Part shown: in pieces, positions 26,085 to 34,324 of the stretch
Layout of the letters: each line of letters opens with the position of its first letter
How positions within the stretch are numbered: position 1 is the stretch's first letter
Assembly (NCBI GenBank): GCA_015075725.1
Contig: JABTTV010000001.1
Span: 2,666,001 to 2,730,000 of the forward strand
Direction: 5' to 3'
DNA from: Anaerolineales bacterium
Lineage (GTDB): Bacteria; Chloroflexota; Anaerolineae; Anaerolineales; Villigracilaceae
DNA: 64,000 bases
The notes under the pieces: model-generated
The model's database searches: none
Told to the model about the DNA's origin: nothing
What the model saw: the letters and a program-made list of their open reading frames with translations, nothing else
Position numbers and translations under genes: made by a program

Positions 26085-27119
26085 CTATTCGGTTACTTCG
26101 AACATGCCGTTCCAGCCCAATTCGGCAAATTCGGTTACGTGAGCATGAAACATGTACATGCCGGGATATTTGTATGAGAACTCCAGTATCCCGCGTTGGG
26201 CTTGACCTTGAATGATCGTGTCCGTGAACTCGGAGGGGGTCAGGCTGGTACCTGTTGGGTAGTAATGGAAGAAATTGGCATGCAGGTGGAAGGAATTGAG
26301 CAGATCAAATTCCAGGATGTTCACAAGATAGATGCGGATCTTCTCGCCGACTTTGATCTGGATCGGATGATTCTGATAGTAAAAGGGAATGGCATTGACG
26401 GCATAGAAATCGTTGACATCATCGAAATCCACATCGAAGCCGCTCATGACCATGACCATTTCACGATCCACGGGTGAGCGACCTTCCTTGGGATCCACAA
26501 TGAACGTGCCATATAAACCCTTGGCAATATGGCGCGCCAGCGGAAAGACATGACAATGATAGAGATGCAGACCGAATGGCTCCGCATCAAACTCGTAGGT
26601 AAAACTGTCGCCGGGTTCGACATATCCGCCTGGTCCCGAACCGGGCACGCCATCCATGTTGCCCGGGTGGAAACCGTGAAAGTGCATGCTATGAGGATGG
26701 TTGCTTCCGTTGGTCATCGTGATGCGGATCAAGTCGCCTTCCGTGCAACGAATGGTCGGTCCCGGAATGCGCCCGTTATACGTCCAGGCGGGGTATTCGA
26801 TGCCAGGCACAACTTCTATGTTCTTGTTGATGACCGTGATTTCATATTCACGCAGGGTTCTGCCATCGGGAAGAATGGATACTTTTCCATAGTCGAAGTC
26901 AGTGAGTATGTCTCCCGGATTAAAGCCGTTTTTTTCATGGTCCACATCCCCCGTACCAGGAATGACACCGCCCCCATGATCCATGTCTTGCATGGGAGGG
27001 AGGTTATGGCGTGAGTGGGATTTACCTTTGGACTGCATGATGGCAGTTGCGCCTCCAGCCCCGATCACACCAAAAGCCCCCAGTTTCAGGAAATCCCGCC
27101 GACTTAGTTGGTTTTTCAT
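26085..27119 (-). CDS. Tat-exported two-domain multicopper oxidase
   Basis: This 344-residue copper enzyme has a Tat leader (SRRDFLKLGAFGVIGAGG). Copper-ligand motifs appear in order: HPHSMHFHGFH, HLYHCHVFPLARHI, NSFHLHANFFH and MFHAHVTEF. The Cys of a type-1 site is seen only in the first domain; the last motif reads HAH instead of HCH, so the type-1 copper should sit in domain 1. It may oxidise metals (Fe, Mn, Cu) or small phenols. The ATG at 27119 is chosen because the upstream TTG overlaps the GGAGG site. Confidence 0.88.
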   Translation of the reverse strand: MKNQLSRRDFLKLGAFGVIGAGGATAIMQSKGKSHSRHNLPPMQDMDHGGGVIPGTGDVDHEKNGFNPGDILTDFDYGKVSILPDGRTLREYEITVINKNIEVVPGIEYPAWTYNGRIPGPTIRCTEGDLIRITMTNGSNHPHSMHFHGFHPGNMDGVPGSGPGGYVEPGDSFTYEFDAEPFGLHLYHCHVFPLARHIAKGLYGTFIVDPKEGRSPVDREMVMVMSGFDVDFDDVNDFYAVNAIPFYYQNHPIQIKVGEKIRIYLVNILEFDLLNSFHLHANFFHYYPTGTSLTPSEFTDTIIQGQAQRGILEFSYKYPGMYMFHAHVTEFAELGWNGMFEVTE

Positions 27120-27148
27120 ACATGCCTCCAATACAGATAAAGCCGATA

Positions 27149-27168
27149 AATTTAGTCTAATCTAAATT
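27149..27168. promoter_or_regulatory. DtxR/MntR-type operator upstream of the copper/metal operon
   Basis: A perfect inverted repeat AATTTAG-N6-CTAAATT stands 30 bp upstream of the oxidase start. It resembles the TTAGGTTAG-type palindromes bound by DtxR, IdeR and MntR proteins, and a repressor of this family is encoded third in the operon. Repression by metal-loaded regulator is the likely effect. Confidence 0.65.
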
Positions 27169-27291
27169 GTATTTTAGAACAGGAATAATTAAAAGTCAAG
27201 CATTTTCTCAAATAAAAATGGGCTTTGAATTTCTCCCTTCGAACGCTCCGACGGATACGGGGCGTTTTTGTTTTTAGAACCAGTGGATGGG

Positions 27292-28740
27292 CTAATACCC
27301 GCTCGGGACTCTGCCTACCCAATCCTCTCCAAGTCGGATCTCCATATCCACTGTGGACGCTGGATTAGGCTGGATGGTGATCTGCTGACTTCCCACCCCA
27401 AGGAGTTCCGTCAAATACCGCAGGGCATATAACTTTGAAGAGTAAAGAATTATTTTCGTGGTGTTTGATGCGCCGGTTGGCACGCCATATTCCACCACCT
27501 GCATACCTTGCGCGGTCAGGAGGGTGGCTGTGCGTTGCTCCAAACCGGCAGTATAGGTGTTATTGATAATCCTGACCTTCGCCTGATCAGATTGCATCAG
27601 CGCCACTGGATCACCTTGCGCCATTGGGCTAAGTGGACCGCCTGGGACAAAGATTTCATCCCTCAGGATGCGAATAAGATCCGGGACTGGACGCAGGACG
27701 TTTGCCTGCACACCGTTGATGGTTGTATCCGCCGGGTTCGCCATCGTCGAATCGATCACGCCTCTCTTGATGTCATCCACCCGAATGTCTTTCGCCAACA
27801 CTGCCAGTTGGATTGCATCCTCCAGTGACAGGTTGGTGTGGATGCCTGATGAAAATTCTGCATACAACTGCGGTGCCTGGGTAATCAAGGTAGCAAAGGT
27901 TTCCCCTTCCAGTACCTTGTCACGGATCGCAAGGATGACCTGTTGCTGGCGTTTGGCACGACCCACATCCCCGCCCGAACAGCCCTGTGATTCATGCCGG
28001 CAGCGTGCATATGCCAGGGCGCGCGGTCCGGTCAGGTGGCGATAATCTCCCGGCTTCAATACAAAATGATCCTGTCCCGCGCCGAGCGGATCGAGCACCA
28101 TACGTTCCTCGACATACACATCGATGCCGCCGATCAGATTGATGAACGACACAAACGTCCCAAAATCCACCTGCACATAGTAATGAATTGGCACGCCGAT
28201 GAATTGCGAGACGGTCTGCATTGCAAGTTGTGGTCCACCGCCTGGAAGTTTGGCATTCTCGCCAATTGCCCAAGCGGTGTTGATGCGGCTGTATCCTGCG
28301 CCGGGAATGTTGACCCACATATCACGTGGGATGGACAACATGCCGGCAGTTTTTGTGACGGGGTCCACGGTCAAAACCATGATCGTATCGGTGCAGGTCG
28401 GGCAGCCTTCCCCTTGTCCATCGTCGCCACGCAAACCAAAGAAAGCGATGTTGATCCGGCTGGCGCCGTCCCATTTGAGCAATTCCATTTCCGGTGCGGA
28501 TAATTCGACTGGAAGATTGTTTGCAGTAGCAGGATCGGGCAGCGCCGGCAGATCGGAAGATGACTGGTTTTGGAAGGCGCACTCTGCAGGTGGTACACCA
28601 GGCAGGGCAGTCAGGGTCCAACAGAGAGTCAGTTTGCGGACGATGAAAAACGCAGCGAGCATAGCCGCTGTGACGAAGATCCAATAGGCAAGCGAACGCC
28701 AGAAGGGATGATACATATTCGGAGTTCGTGAACCTGGCAT
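27292..28740 (-). CDS. LytR-CpsA-Psr (LCP) family protein
   Basis: This 482-residue membrane-anchored protein has a TM helix near residues 15-38, an LCP domain (INIAFFGLRGDD, TDTIMVLTVDPVTKTAGMLSIPRDMWV, GGPQLAMQTVSQFIGVPIHYYVQV, ALAYARCRHES) and a C-terminal LytR_C domain (VRIINNTYTAGLEQRTATLL). LCP enzymes attach glycopolymers to the wall or to other carriers. The conserved Arg and Asp residues for the pyrophosphate lipid are visible. Its start overlaps the stop of the TadC-like gene by 1 nt (TAATG), so it is translationally coupled to the element operon. Confidence 0.9.
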   Translation of the reverse strand: MPGSRTPNMYHPFWRSLAYWIFVTAAMLAAFFIVRKLTLCWTLTALPGVPPAECAFQNQSSSDLPALPDPATANNLPVELSAPEMELLKWDGASRINIAFFGLRGDDGQGEGCPTCTDTIMVLTVDPVTKTAGMLSIPRDMWVNIPGAGYSRINTAWAIGENAKLPGGGPQLAMQTVSQFIGVPIHYYVQVDFGTFVSFINLIGGIDVYVEERMVLDPLGAGQDHFVLKPGDYRHLTGPRALAYARCRHESQGCSGGDVGRAKRQQQVILAIRDKVLEGETFATLITQAPQLYAEFSSGIHTNLSLEDAIQLAVLAKDIRVDDIKRGVIDSTMANPADTTINGVQANVLRPVPDLIRILRDEIFVPGGPLSPMAQGDPVALMQSDQAKVRIINNTYTAGLEQRTATLLTAQGMQVVEYGVPTGASNTTKIILYSSKLYALRYLTELLGVGSQQITIQPNPASTVDMEIRLGEDWVGRVPSGY

Positions 28741-29621
28741 TACATCAATCCCGAACCCATAAACGGCGCGATGATCGCCAACACCAAACCCAGCACTGCC
28801 ATCACACCAAACAAGCCGGCGCGCTGGCGCACCAAAGCCGCGCGTTCTTCAGTGGACTCCACCACGGAACGATGTACCGACTCCTGCAAACCCTGCACGC
28901 TGGACAAGACCGGACGATTGTTGGCGAAGAAGTCATAGATGTCGCGCAGGAAGAGATTTGCCTCCACATCCTTCGGATCAGGCAGGTGGGCGCGTGTGAC
29001 ATCAATGGCTTTGGTAAAGTCCTCCACTTCCATACGTGCCACCAGTAAACCCAATAGATTACAAAACGGACCACCCACAGTCGAGGCGCGGCGCAAGGCT
29101 TCCTGCACACCCACACCAGAGGACAACAACGAACTCAACACAGATAAACCGATCAACATGTTATTGCGCAGCGACTCAGCGCGTTTCTTTGCCAGAGTCT
29201 TCAAGCGTACATAGGGTCGGCGCAGTCCAAGCAGAATGAAGATCATGGCGATCACCGGCGCGGCAACAATGATGTTCATGGCAGCTAAAGCGCCCGCCAA
29301 CATCCCGCCCACGAGCAGGAAGGTCGAGAAATCGCGGATCGCCACGGCATAGAATTCACCGGGGGTGTCGTAGGGATAGCCGGCACGACGAAGCAGGCTG
29401 ATCACATCCCCCATGTTCTTTGCCTGATCCGGATCGAAGCGTCCAGGCAATACTGCCACCAACAAAGCCTCCCAGGTGGAACGCCGTTTGGCTTGGGGTT
29501 GTGAAGTGTATTGGCTCAGGCGATTACCGCCAAAGGTGCTGAAGGCATTCTGGAACACGTTCAGCAGTTCAAATGCGAGCACGCTCAAACTAAGCGCGCC
29601 GAGAAAGGCAAAAAAGGTCAT
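28740..29621 (-). CDS. TadC/GspF-type (T2SSF) membrane protein
   Basis: This 293-residue protein has TM helices at both ends and in the middle (FLLVGGMLAGALAAMNIIVAAPVIAMIFILLG; LFGVMAVLGLVLAIIAPF) and the helical T2SSF domain (LIGLSVLSSLLSSGVGVQEALRRAS). It resembles the TadC platform of Tad pili and of some DNA-transfer apparatus. No TadA ATPase, pilin or TadB gene is present in the window, so it is either an orphan or works with components encoded elsewhere. It overlaps both neighbours by a few bases. Confidence 0.75.
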   Translation of the reverse strand: MTFFAFLGALSLSVLAFELLNVFQNAFSTFGGNRLSQYTSQPQAKRRSTWEALLVAVLPGRFDPDQAKNMGDVISLLRRAGYPYDTPGEFYAVAIRDFSTFLLVGGMLAGALAAMNIIVAAPVIAMIFILLGLRRPYVRLKTLAKKRAESLRNNMLIGLSVLSSLLSSGVGVQEALRRASTVGGPFCNLLGLLVARMEVEDFTKAIDVTRAHLPDPKDVEANLFLRDIYDFFANNRPVLSSVQGLQESVHRSVVESTEERAALVRQRAGLFGVMAVLGLVLAIIAPFMGSGLM

Positions 29622-30748
29622 CGAGGTTCTCCTTGTAGAATATCGAGCCGGAAGTCTAATAACTTCTGCAAGGGGGTCTCGCCCGGCTGTCGCCCGCGAA
29701 ATTTTTTGCTGTACAACCCACGGCGCAAGGCTTGCATGTGTTGTTCATCCCGGATGACCTGATGAGGTGGTCGCGGTTCGGCAAATCTCAAAGCGCCGCT
29801 GCCGCTTTCCCAGCTTTCGCCGCCAAATTCCCATGGCCAGAGCGGATGGGCGTACATGTCCCAATCCCTCGGCAAGCGGTTGTTCTTCCTTGCGCGATGC
29901 CATGCCCAAAAGGCTTCGAAGCGCGGGCCCCAAAGTCCCCAGACCAGATCAAGTTGCAACGACTCATCCCGCAACAGGTTCAAGGTTTCAGTGCAGTGAT
30001 GACAGATCGGGATGGCGTTTTCCGGTCGCTGGTAACGCCACAGAATTTCCACTGGTGCGTTCGGTGTGGGATTGAGGATCGGTCGCCAGGAAGCGGACTT
30101 GCCGCAACGCATACAGTGATTGGGAAACTCGTGCCGCCAGGGGATGCCGGCGACGGAGGCTGCCACGATCTCATCGAGATATGGTTCCTCCGCTTTCAGG
30201 ACGGAGTAGGATAACTTCACCGCGCCATCCGGCAGATTCCAGGCACGCGAAAAATCCAGGAGGAACCCGGCGGAACTCACGATCTGCCCGCGTTCCCAGG
30301 CTTCGAACCGGTGTCGTTGGATTTCGGGGCGCACCTCACCGCGATGGGCATCGCGAATACGGCGGATGTCGGCGACGGCTTCCGCCAGCAATGCAAACAA
30401 CAAACTGTCCATGCGCAGGCTTGGATCCATTGAGCCCAACTGCGGCAGGTCCGGCGCAACGGATAAGACCGTCTGGAGATACGGGCGATAGTCCACCTTC
30501 GGACCGGTCTCGATCACGTATCGACAAACGGGCAACTTCACCCAGCGCCATTGGGTGATGACTTCATCGAACACCACCTGTCCATCCGCGCCGAGCGCAA
30601 TGATGCGCATGGGCGGACAGAAGAAGGTATGGAAGGTGCGCCTGCCATCCGTGGGATAGATGAACGCCAGCACCGTGTCATTCAACGACTCCATGAACAT
30701 GGCGCCGGAGGCGCGTTGTTCGGAGGTGATCAGAAACTGTAGTTGCAT
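29618..30748 (-). CDS. DUF192-like N-terminal domain with Cys-rich zinc-binding C-terminal part
   Basis: This 376-residue protein is only partly recognised. The first 85 residues look like a DUF192 domain (TFHTFFCPPMRIIALGADGQVV). The middle is helical. A C-terminal stretch has CMRCGK and, 40 residues later, CHHC, likely a zinc site, in NHCMRCGKSASWRP and AIPICHHCTETLNLL. The start at 30748 lies just inside the end of the initiator gene, and the stop overlaps the TadC-like start by 4 bp. Its function is unknown; linkage suggests a role in the mobile element. Confidence 0.7.
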   Translation of the reverse strand: MQLQFLITSEQRASGAMFMESLNDTVLAFIYPTDGRRTFHTFFCPPMRIIALGADGQVVFDEVITQWRWVKLPVCRYVIETGPKVDYRPYLQTVLSVAPDLPQLGSMDPSLRMDSLLFALLAEAVADIRRIRDAHRGEVRPEIQRHRFEAWERGQIVSSAGFLLDFSRAWNLPDGAVKLSYSVLKAEEPYLDEIVAASVAGIPWRHEFPNHCMRCGKSASWRPILNPTPNAPVEILWRYQRPENAIPICHHCTETLNLLRDESLQLDLVWGLWGPRFEAFWAWHRARKNNRLPRDWDMYAHPLWPWEFGGESWESGSGALRFAEPRPPHQVIRDEQHMQALRRGLYSKKFRGRQPGETPLQKLLDFRLDILQGEPR

Positions 30749-30749
30749 G

Positions 30750-32705
30750 TTATTCACTGGCTCCTTCGCCAAAGAGGATTTCGCGCACAATGGGGAGCCT
30801 TGGATTGTTGGAACCCATCGCCTTTTTCCAGGCGTGCGCGAGGGGATGTTCAATTTTTGTGGGCAGTTCATAGCCCCCCGTGGGGGTGGAGTCGATCAAC
30901 GCCAGCAACTCCTTCGGTGTCAGGTCGGCGAATTGGCGAAAGACTCCGCGCGCTTCACGCAGGGGATGCTCGCGCAATCGGCTGATGGCATAGCCCAGGG
31001 GATCGGAAAGATTCCCACTTTGCGGGCTGGCGACATACAGCACCCACGAGACAAAGGCATGCACGGAGGCTTGAACTTCGAGCAGTTCCTTTTGGACTTT
31101 GGGATGCACATCATTCTGTTGCAGAAGAGCTTCGAGTTCCCAAAAATCAGGAGCGACCGCCTCCGCCGGATTTTTTTCGCCGCAGGCGTGCTGGGTGGTG
31201 GAAGTGTTTTTCTTGTCGGTGTTTAAGGGGTGTTTAAAAGAGTTTAAATCACTCCCATTTGCGTCCACCATATGACTCCCATTTGCGTCTGCTAATGCTC
31301 CCATTTGCGTCCAGCTATTACTCCCATCTGCGTCTGCCATATGACTCCCATTTGCGTCCACCTTATTCCTCCCATCTGCGTCCAGCGGTTCGTCCAGCAA
31401 TACCCGAAAGGCACGCGACATCGACTCCACGCGCAGGTCGGCGTAGGTCTTTGAATCAGGCAGGTCGATTTCCTGCAGAAAGCGGGAGAGGTTGCCCCCG
31501 CGTTGTTGCGAAGTCCAATGCAGATGGAGCCAGGCTTGCACGGTCTTGTAACGGGTGGAGCCGATCAACTCCGCCATCTCCTGATACCCGCGTTTGAACG
31601 TCACCACATCCCGGCGTTCGCCGGTGCGGGCATTGATGAATGCCATATCGCGCGCGACCGTGATCAACCAGGCCTGCGCGGGCGTCAGGTTGTAGCGGTG
31701 GATGGTTTCCGTGATGAAGTAGTGCGGGATGTGGATGTCACCGAGGCAGTTGATGATCCTGCGATGCAGTTCCTGCGCCAGACGCTCGATTTCAGGTGAA
31801 AAGTTTTCACCTGAAAACTTTTCACCTGTTTCCAGCTTCACCATATCCATCACCGTGTTCAATGGGGGATGGGATAACTTCACGTCCAACGGATCGAGGA
31901 GTTCCATGACATCTTCGACTGCCAGCATTTCCTGTAAGGCGCTGGTGGTGGAACTGTGTTTTTCGATCAAGGCTTTCAATCGCAGATGCACCGCCGTGGC
32001 GTCAGCGCGTGTCAGGCGCGGGGTCATGCAGACCTGGTAACGGATCGGTGCGCGATGCGGGCGTCCGTCCCGTCCACGCCGGAAGCGGCGCGCATCCTGT
32101 GAATCGACCCGTTGCACGAGTCCGGTCAGGTGTGCTTGAATGCCGGCGTGTTTCAACAATCGCCAGAAGGCACCGTTGCTCATGGCGCTGAAACGCATCA
32201 CCTCACGGCTGTATAGCGGCTTTCCAGATGGACCATTCTGATCCTGCACCCGCCATGCCGCTTGATGGAAGCCAACATACAACCAGACCGCCTTCGGTCC
32301 GATCTCCATCCCCAGTCTTCGCAGATAGCCTTTCACCACGACCTGCTTGTGCGGCTGGACGATGCGGTCGTAATCCAGCCACTGCACAGGCTCGATGTTT
32401 AATTCCGATTCTTCCATCTCATCCGCTTCGGTTTCCATCTCCATCTCTTCCTGTGACTCATCGCCAACAACGAACTTCACAGAGACGGAACGATTCAAAA
32501 TCCCAACCAGCAATCGTTGGACTGTGCTGGTCAGACGCGACTCCAACCAGTCACGGGCATAGGCATTGCGTGTGGAAACAAGCAGCACATCGTTTTTCAA
32601 TTCCAGGGCTTGCGTGCCGAGCACCCAGGTTTCATACGAGGCGCGCGGCATGTCCAACTGCAATTGAGCCAGCACGGAACTCCAGGCTTGTTGAAGATCG
32701 CTCAT
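30750..32705 (-). CDS. Replication-initiator-like protein with DnaA N-terminal domain
   Basis: Residues 1-75 of this 651-residue protein are a clear DnaA_N domain (LQQAWSSVLAQLQLDMPRASYETWVLG, NAYARDWLESRLTSTVQRLL). The AAA+ and DnaA box-binding parts of DnaA are absent. The rest is helical with probable DNA-binding segments, and a low-complexity DANGS-rich stretch encoded by DNA iterons. ATG 32705 is preferred to 32714 for ribosome-site spacing. ParA and a partner protein are encoded upstream. By analogy with plasmid and phage initiators it should bind the iterons and load the helicase, with DnaA_N as the helicase contact; this is inference. Confidence 0.75.
   Translation of the reverse strand: MSDLQQAWSSVLAQLQLDMPRASYETWVLGTQALELKNDVLLVSTRNAYARDWLESRLTSTVQRLLVGILNRSVSVKFVVGDESQEEMEMETEADEMEESELNIEPVQWLDYDRIVQPHKQVVVKGYLRRLGMEIGPKAVWLYVGFHQAAWRVQDQNGPSGKPLYSREVMRFSAMSNGAFWRLLKHAGIQAHLTGLVQRVDSQDARRFRRGRDGRPHRAPIRYQVCMTPRLTRADATAVHLRLKALIEKHSSTTSALQEMLAVEDVMELLDPLDVKLSHPPLNTVMDMVKLETGEKFSGENFSPEIERLAQELHRRIINCLGDIHIPHYFITETIHRYNLTPAQAWLITVARDMAFINARTGERRDVVTFKRGYQEMAELIGSTRYKTVQAWLHLHWTSQQRGGNLSRFLQEIDLPDSKTYADLRVESMSRAFRVLLDEPLDADGRNKVDANGSHMADADGSNSWTQMGALADANGSHMVDANGSDLNSFKHPLNTDKKNTSTTQHACGEKNPAEAVAPDFWELEALLQQNDVHPKVQKELLEVQASVHAFVSWVLYVASPQSGNLSDPLGYAISRLREHPLREARGVFRQFADLTPKELLALIDSTPTGGYELPTKIEHPLAHAWKKAMGSNNPRLPIVREILFGEGASE
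31220..31250. repeat. AT-rich direct repeats beside the iterons (candidate unwinding element)
   Basis: Three copies of GTTTAA stand in 31 bp (TGTTTAAGG, TGTTTAAAA, AGTTTAAAT), directly next to the six iterons and inside the initiator gene. In many origins such AT-rich direct repeats are where strands first open. Confidence 0.5.
31252..31384. repeat. Six 16-bp iterons inside the initiator gene (candidate oriV)
   Basis: The motif CTCCCATYTGCGTCYR begins at 31252, 31276, 31298, 31321, 31345 and 31369, so the steps are 24, 22, 23, 24 and 24 bp, about two helical turns. Copy 3 is read in a different frame (SWTQMG) from the others (VDANGS or similar), because steps of 22 and 23 are not multiples of three. 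The repeat is therefore conserved as DNA and not as peptide. This is the typical arrangement of an initiator-binding array. Confidence 0.75.
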
Positions 32706-32791
32706 GCCGAACATCCCCGTAAAACAAGCCTGGGTCTCCCAGACCGTTCATGGTGGATTTCTTTCGCCTCAGCCCTTCCTGAGCGTTCGAC

Positions 32792-32866
32792 GTAGGCGGC
32801 AGTGCAGGCGGATGTGTGGGCGGCGCGTGGACAGGATGCAGGCGGCACGTTGTCCATGCCGCCTGC
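32792..32866. repeat. GYAGGCGG repeats between the initiator and the ParA partner gene
   Basis: GTAGGCGG (32792), GCAGGCGG (32804), GCAGGCGG (32838) and inverted CCGCCTGC (32859) lie in the 208-bp gap. The last two form a perfect 10-bp inverted repeat, GCAGGCGGCA-N9-TGCCGCCTGC, without a following T tract. It is a candidate partition site or operator for the neighbouring ParA partner protein. Confidence 0.45.
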
Positions 32867-32913
32867 GTCCCTCATCTCATTCCATTGAAAAAGTTTTTTT
32901 TGGTGGAACTTCA

Positions 32914-33516
32914 TCATTTGCCTTTGTGCGCTAAAGTGAATGTGGTGGATTTCGGTTTGGGTTCCAGCCTCAACAATCCTGTTTCATAGGCTTTCAGACC
33001 AAAGCGCAGCAGGGCTGTGATCAATTCCCCGATGGGTACATGCAAGCCATCCTCGGAGGCCAGCGCCGCCAGTTCCTGTTTGAGTTCGGGCGGGAAGCCG
33101 CGCCAGGTGGTGATGACCTTCCACAAGGCCTCCGGTCGTTTATGTTTGGCAGTACGTTGAGGTCTGTTGAACGAATGTGAGGAGTCGCTTCGTGGGAAGA
33201 GAGTCATGCGCATGCGTTCCGGATTGGGTCGGGGATGGAGATCGAAATCCCCGCGTTCATAGGAACGCAGGGCGTAGTCGAGCACCACACACGCCACCTC
33301 ACCTGAGGGAACCAGCAGGTCGTCGGCTATTGCCTTGACTTTCAATGCCAGTTTGGGATCGATGCCGCGATAGACCACCTTGCGGCTCTGTTGCTGTTTT
33401 TCCCACTGACGGTTGCGCTTGCGCGGCGCTGCCACACGCAGCGAGTCATAGAGGCTGGGTGGTTGAACGGGGTTGGGTGTTTCGGTCTTGTCAAAGGGGT
33501 CGCGTCTTCCGGTCAT
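32914..33516 (-). CDS. Probable ParA partner: DNA-binding protein with two tandem related modules
   Basis: The start at 33516 has AGGAGT upstream and overlaps nothing; the ParA stop lies 9 bp before it. The 200-residue protein has a basic N-terminus and two similar modules of about 45 residues: YRGIDPKLALKVKAIADDLL, then VPSGEVACVVLDYALRSYERG; and WRGFPPELKQELAALASEDG, then VPIGELITALLRFGLKAYETG. The helical pattern resembles ribbon-helix-helix or short HTH units, here duplicated in one chain. Position after ParA suggests a centromere-binding partner. I did not recognise a named family. Confidence 0.65.
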   Translation of the reverse strand: MTGRRDPFDKTETPNPVQPPSLYDSLRVAAPRKRNRQWEKQQQSRKVVYRGIDPKLALKVKAIADDLLVPSGEVACVVLDYALRSYERGDFDLHPRPNPERMRMTLFPRSDSSHSFNRPQRTAKHKRPEALWKVITTWRGFPPELKQELAALASEDGLHVPIGELITALLRFGLKAYETGLLRLEPKPKSTTFTLAHKGK

Positions 33517-33524
33517 ATCCACTC

Positions 33525-34295
33525 CTAGAACTTCATCACATGCTGGGTCAGCGCCTGATACTGCTTCGCGGCGCGACATAGTTCGTCCATTTCAAAGATC
33601 GTCTTGCCTTCGGCGGCGCATTCTCTGAGCAGTGTGGAGCGATGGATGGGCGGCAGGACACTCGTATCAAACCGTTCCATTAGGGTTTCCATTGTGGCTT
33701 TGCTCTCGCGGGTTTGTTCGTCGAAGAAGGTCGGCAGGATGCCCAATAGATTTCCGCGCCAGTTTTTCTTTTCCTGAAGCACACTCATCATGAGCAGCAC
33801 CTTCGAGACGCCGTCTGCAGAAAGGAACTCGGTGGCAGTTGGCACGATCACCAGGTCAGAGGCCCAGACCGCACGTTCCTGGATACCGCCCACACTGGGC
33901 GCCGTATCGAAGAGGATGTAATGAAGTCCATCCTTGAAGAAGCGTTGGATCGATTGGCGGATGGCGGAGATGGGTTTATCCTGCGCGTTGAGCACGGTCT
34001 GGGCTGCCATTGTCTGCTGGTCACCCGGTAATAAATACAATCCCTCCCGTCCGGAAAAACGCACCCACGACTGCACAAAGGTGGTCTCCTGGGGGGTGCT
34101 TCCCATTGTGAGCAGATAAAACGCGCCGGGCTCGGGGTTGCGTCCCAGGGCGGTGGCGGATTGTCCCTGTGGGTCCAGATCGATCAGCAGAACGCGCCGG
34201 CCCTTTTGGGAAAGACCGTGGGCAAGGGAAACGGCGGTGGTGGTTTTGCCGACCCCGCCCTTTTGATTGGCAATGCAAATAACTTTGGTGGACAT
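33525..34295 (-). CDS. parA: ParA-family partition ATPase
   Basis: This 256-residue ATPase has the deviant Walker A of the family (CIANQKGGVGKTTTAVSLAHGLS), the A-prime motif (VLLIDLDPQGQSATALG) and Walker B (YILFDTAPSVGG). It lacks the N-terminal HTH of long plasmid ParA proteins, so it is the short type, which usually works with a small DNA-binding partner, here probably the next gene. It should segregate the element when it replicates autonomously. Confidence 0.92.
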   Translation of the reverse strand: MSTKVICIANQKGGVGKTTTAVSLAHGLSQKGRRVLLIDLDPQGQSATALGRNPEPGAFYLLTMGSTPQETTFVQSWVRFSGREGLYLLPGDQQTMAAQTVLNAQDKPISAIRQSIQRFFKDGLHYILFDTAPSVGGIQERAVWASDLVIVPTATEFLSADGVSKVLLMMSVLQEKKNWRGNLLGILPTFFDEQTRESKATMETLMERFDTSVLPPIHRSTLLRECAAEGKTIFEMDELCRAAKQYQALTQHVMKF

Positions 34296-34324
34296 AAGAT
34301 GGATTTCCTCGAATGGGTTATGGA

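Noticed and set aside
24853..26142. A 429-codon open frame on the + strand
   Set aside because: It is antisense to the ZIP transporter, whose motifs are clear. Its own sequence is polar, low in structure and rich in Asp, Gln and His, as typical of a shadow frame.
27242..27275. Hairpin AACGCTCC/GGGGCGTT followed by a T run, read as a terminator
   Set aside because: It points rightward, but no rightward gene ends there. It may be a fossil of an older boundary.
31252..31384. Short repeats at regular steps as a CRISPR array
   Set aside because: The repeats are 16 bp with 6-8-bp spacers and lie inside a coding sequence; no cas genes are near. Iterons fit better.
33525..34295. ParA protein as TadZ of a Tad pilus system, because a TadC-like gene is in the same operon
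   Set aside because: No receiver-like N-terminus, TadA, TadB or pilin was seen, and a DNA-binding partner and an initiator follow. Partition fits better.
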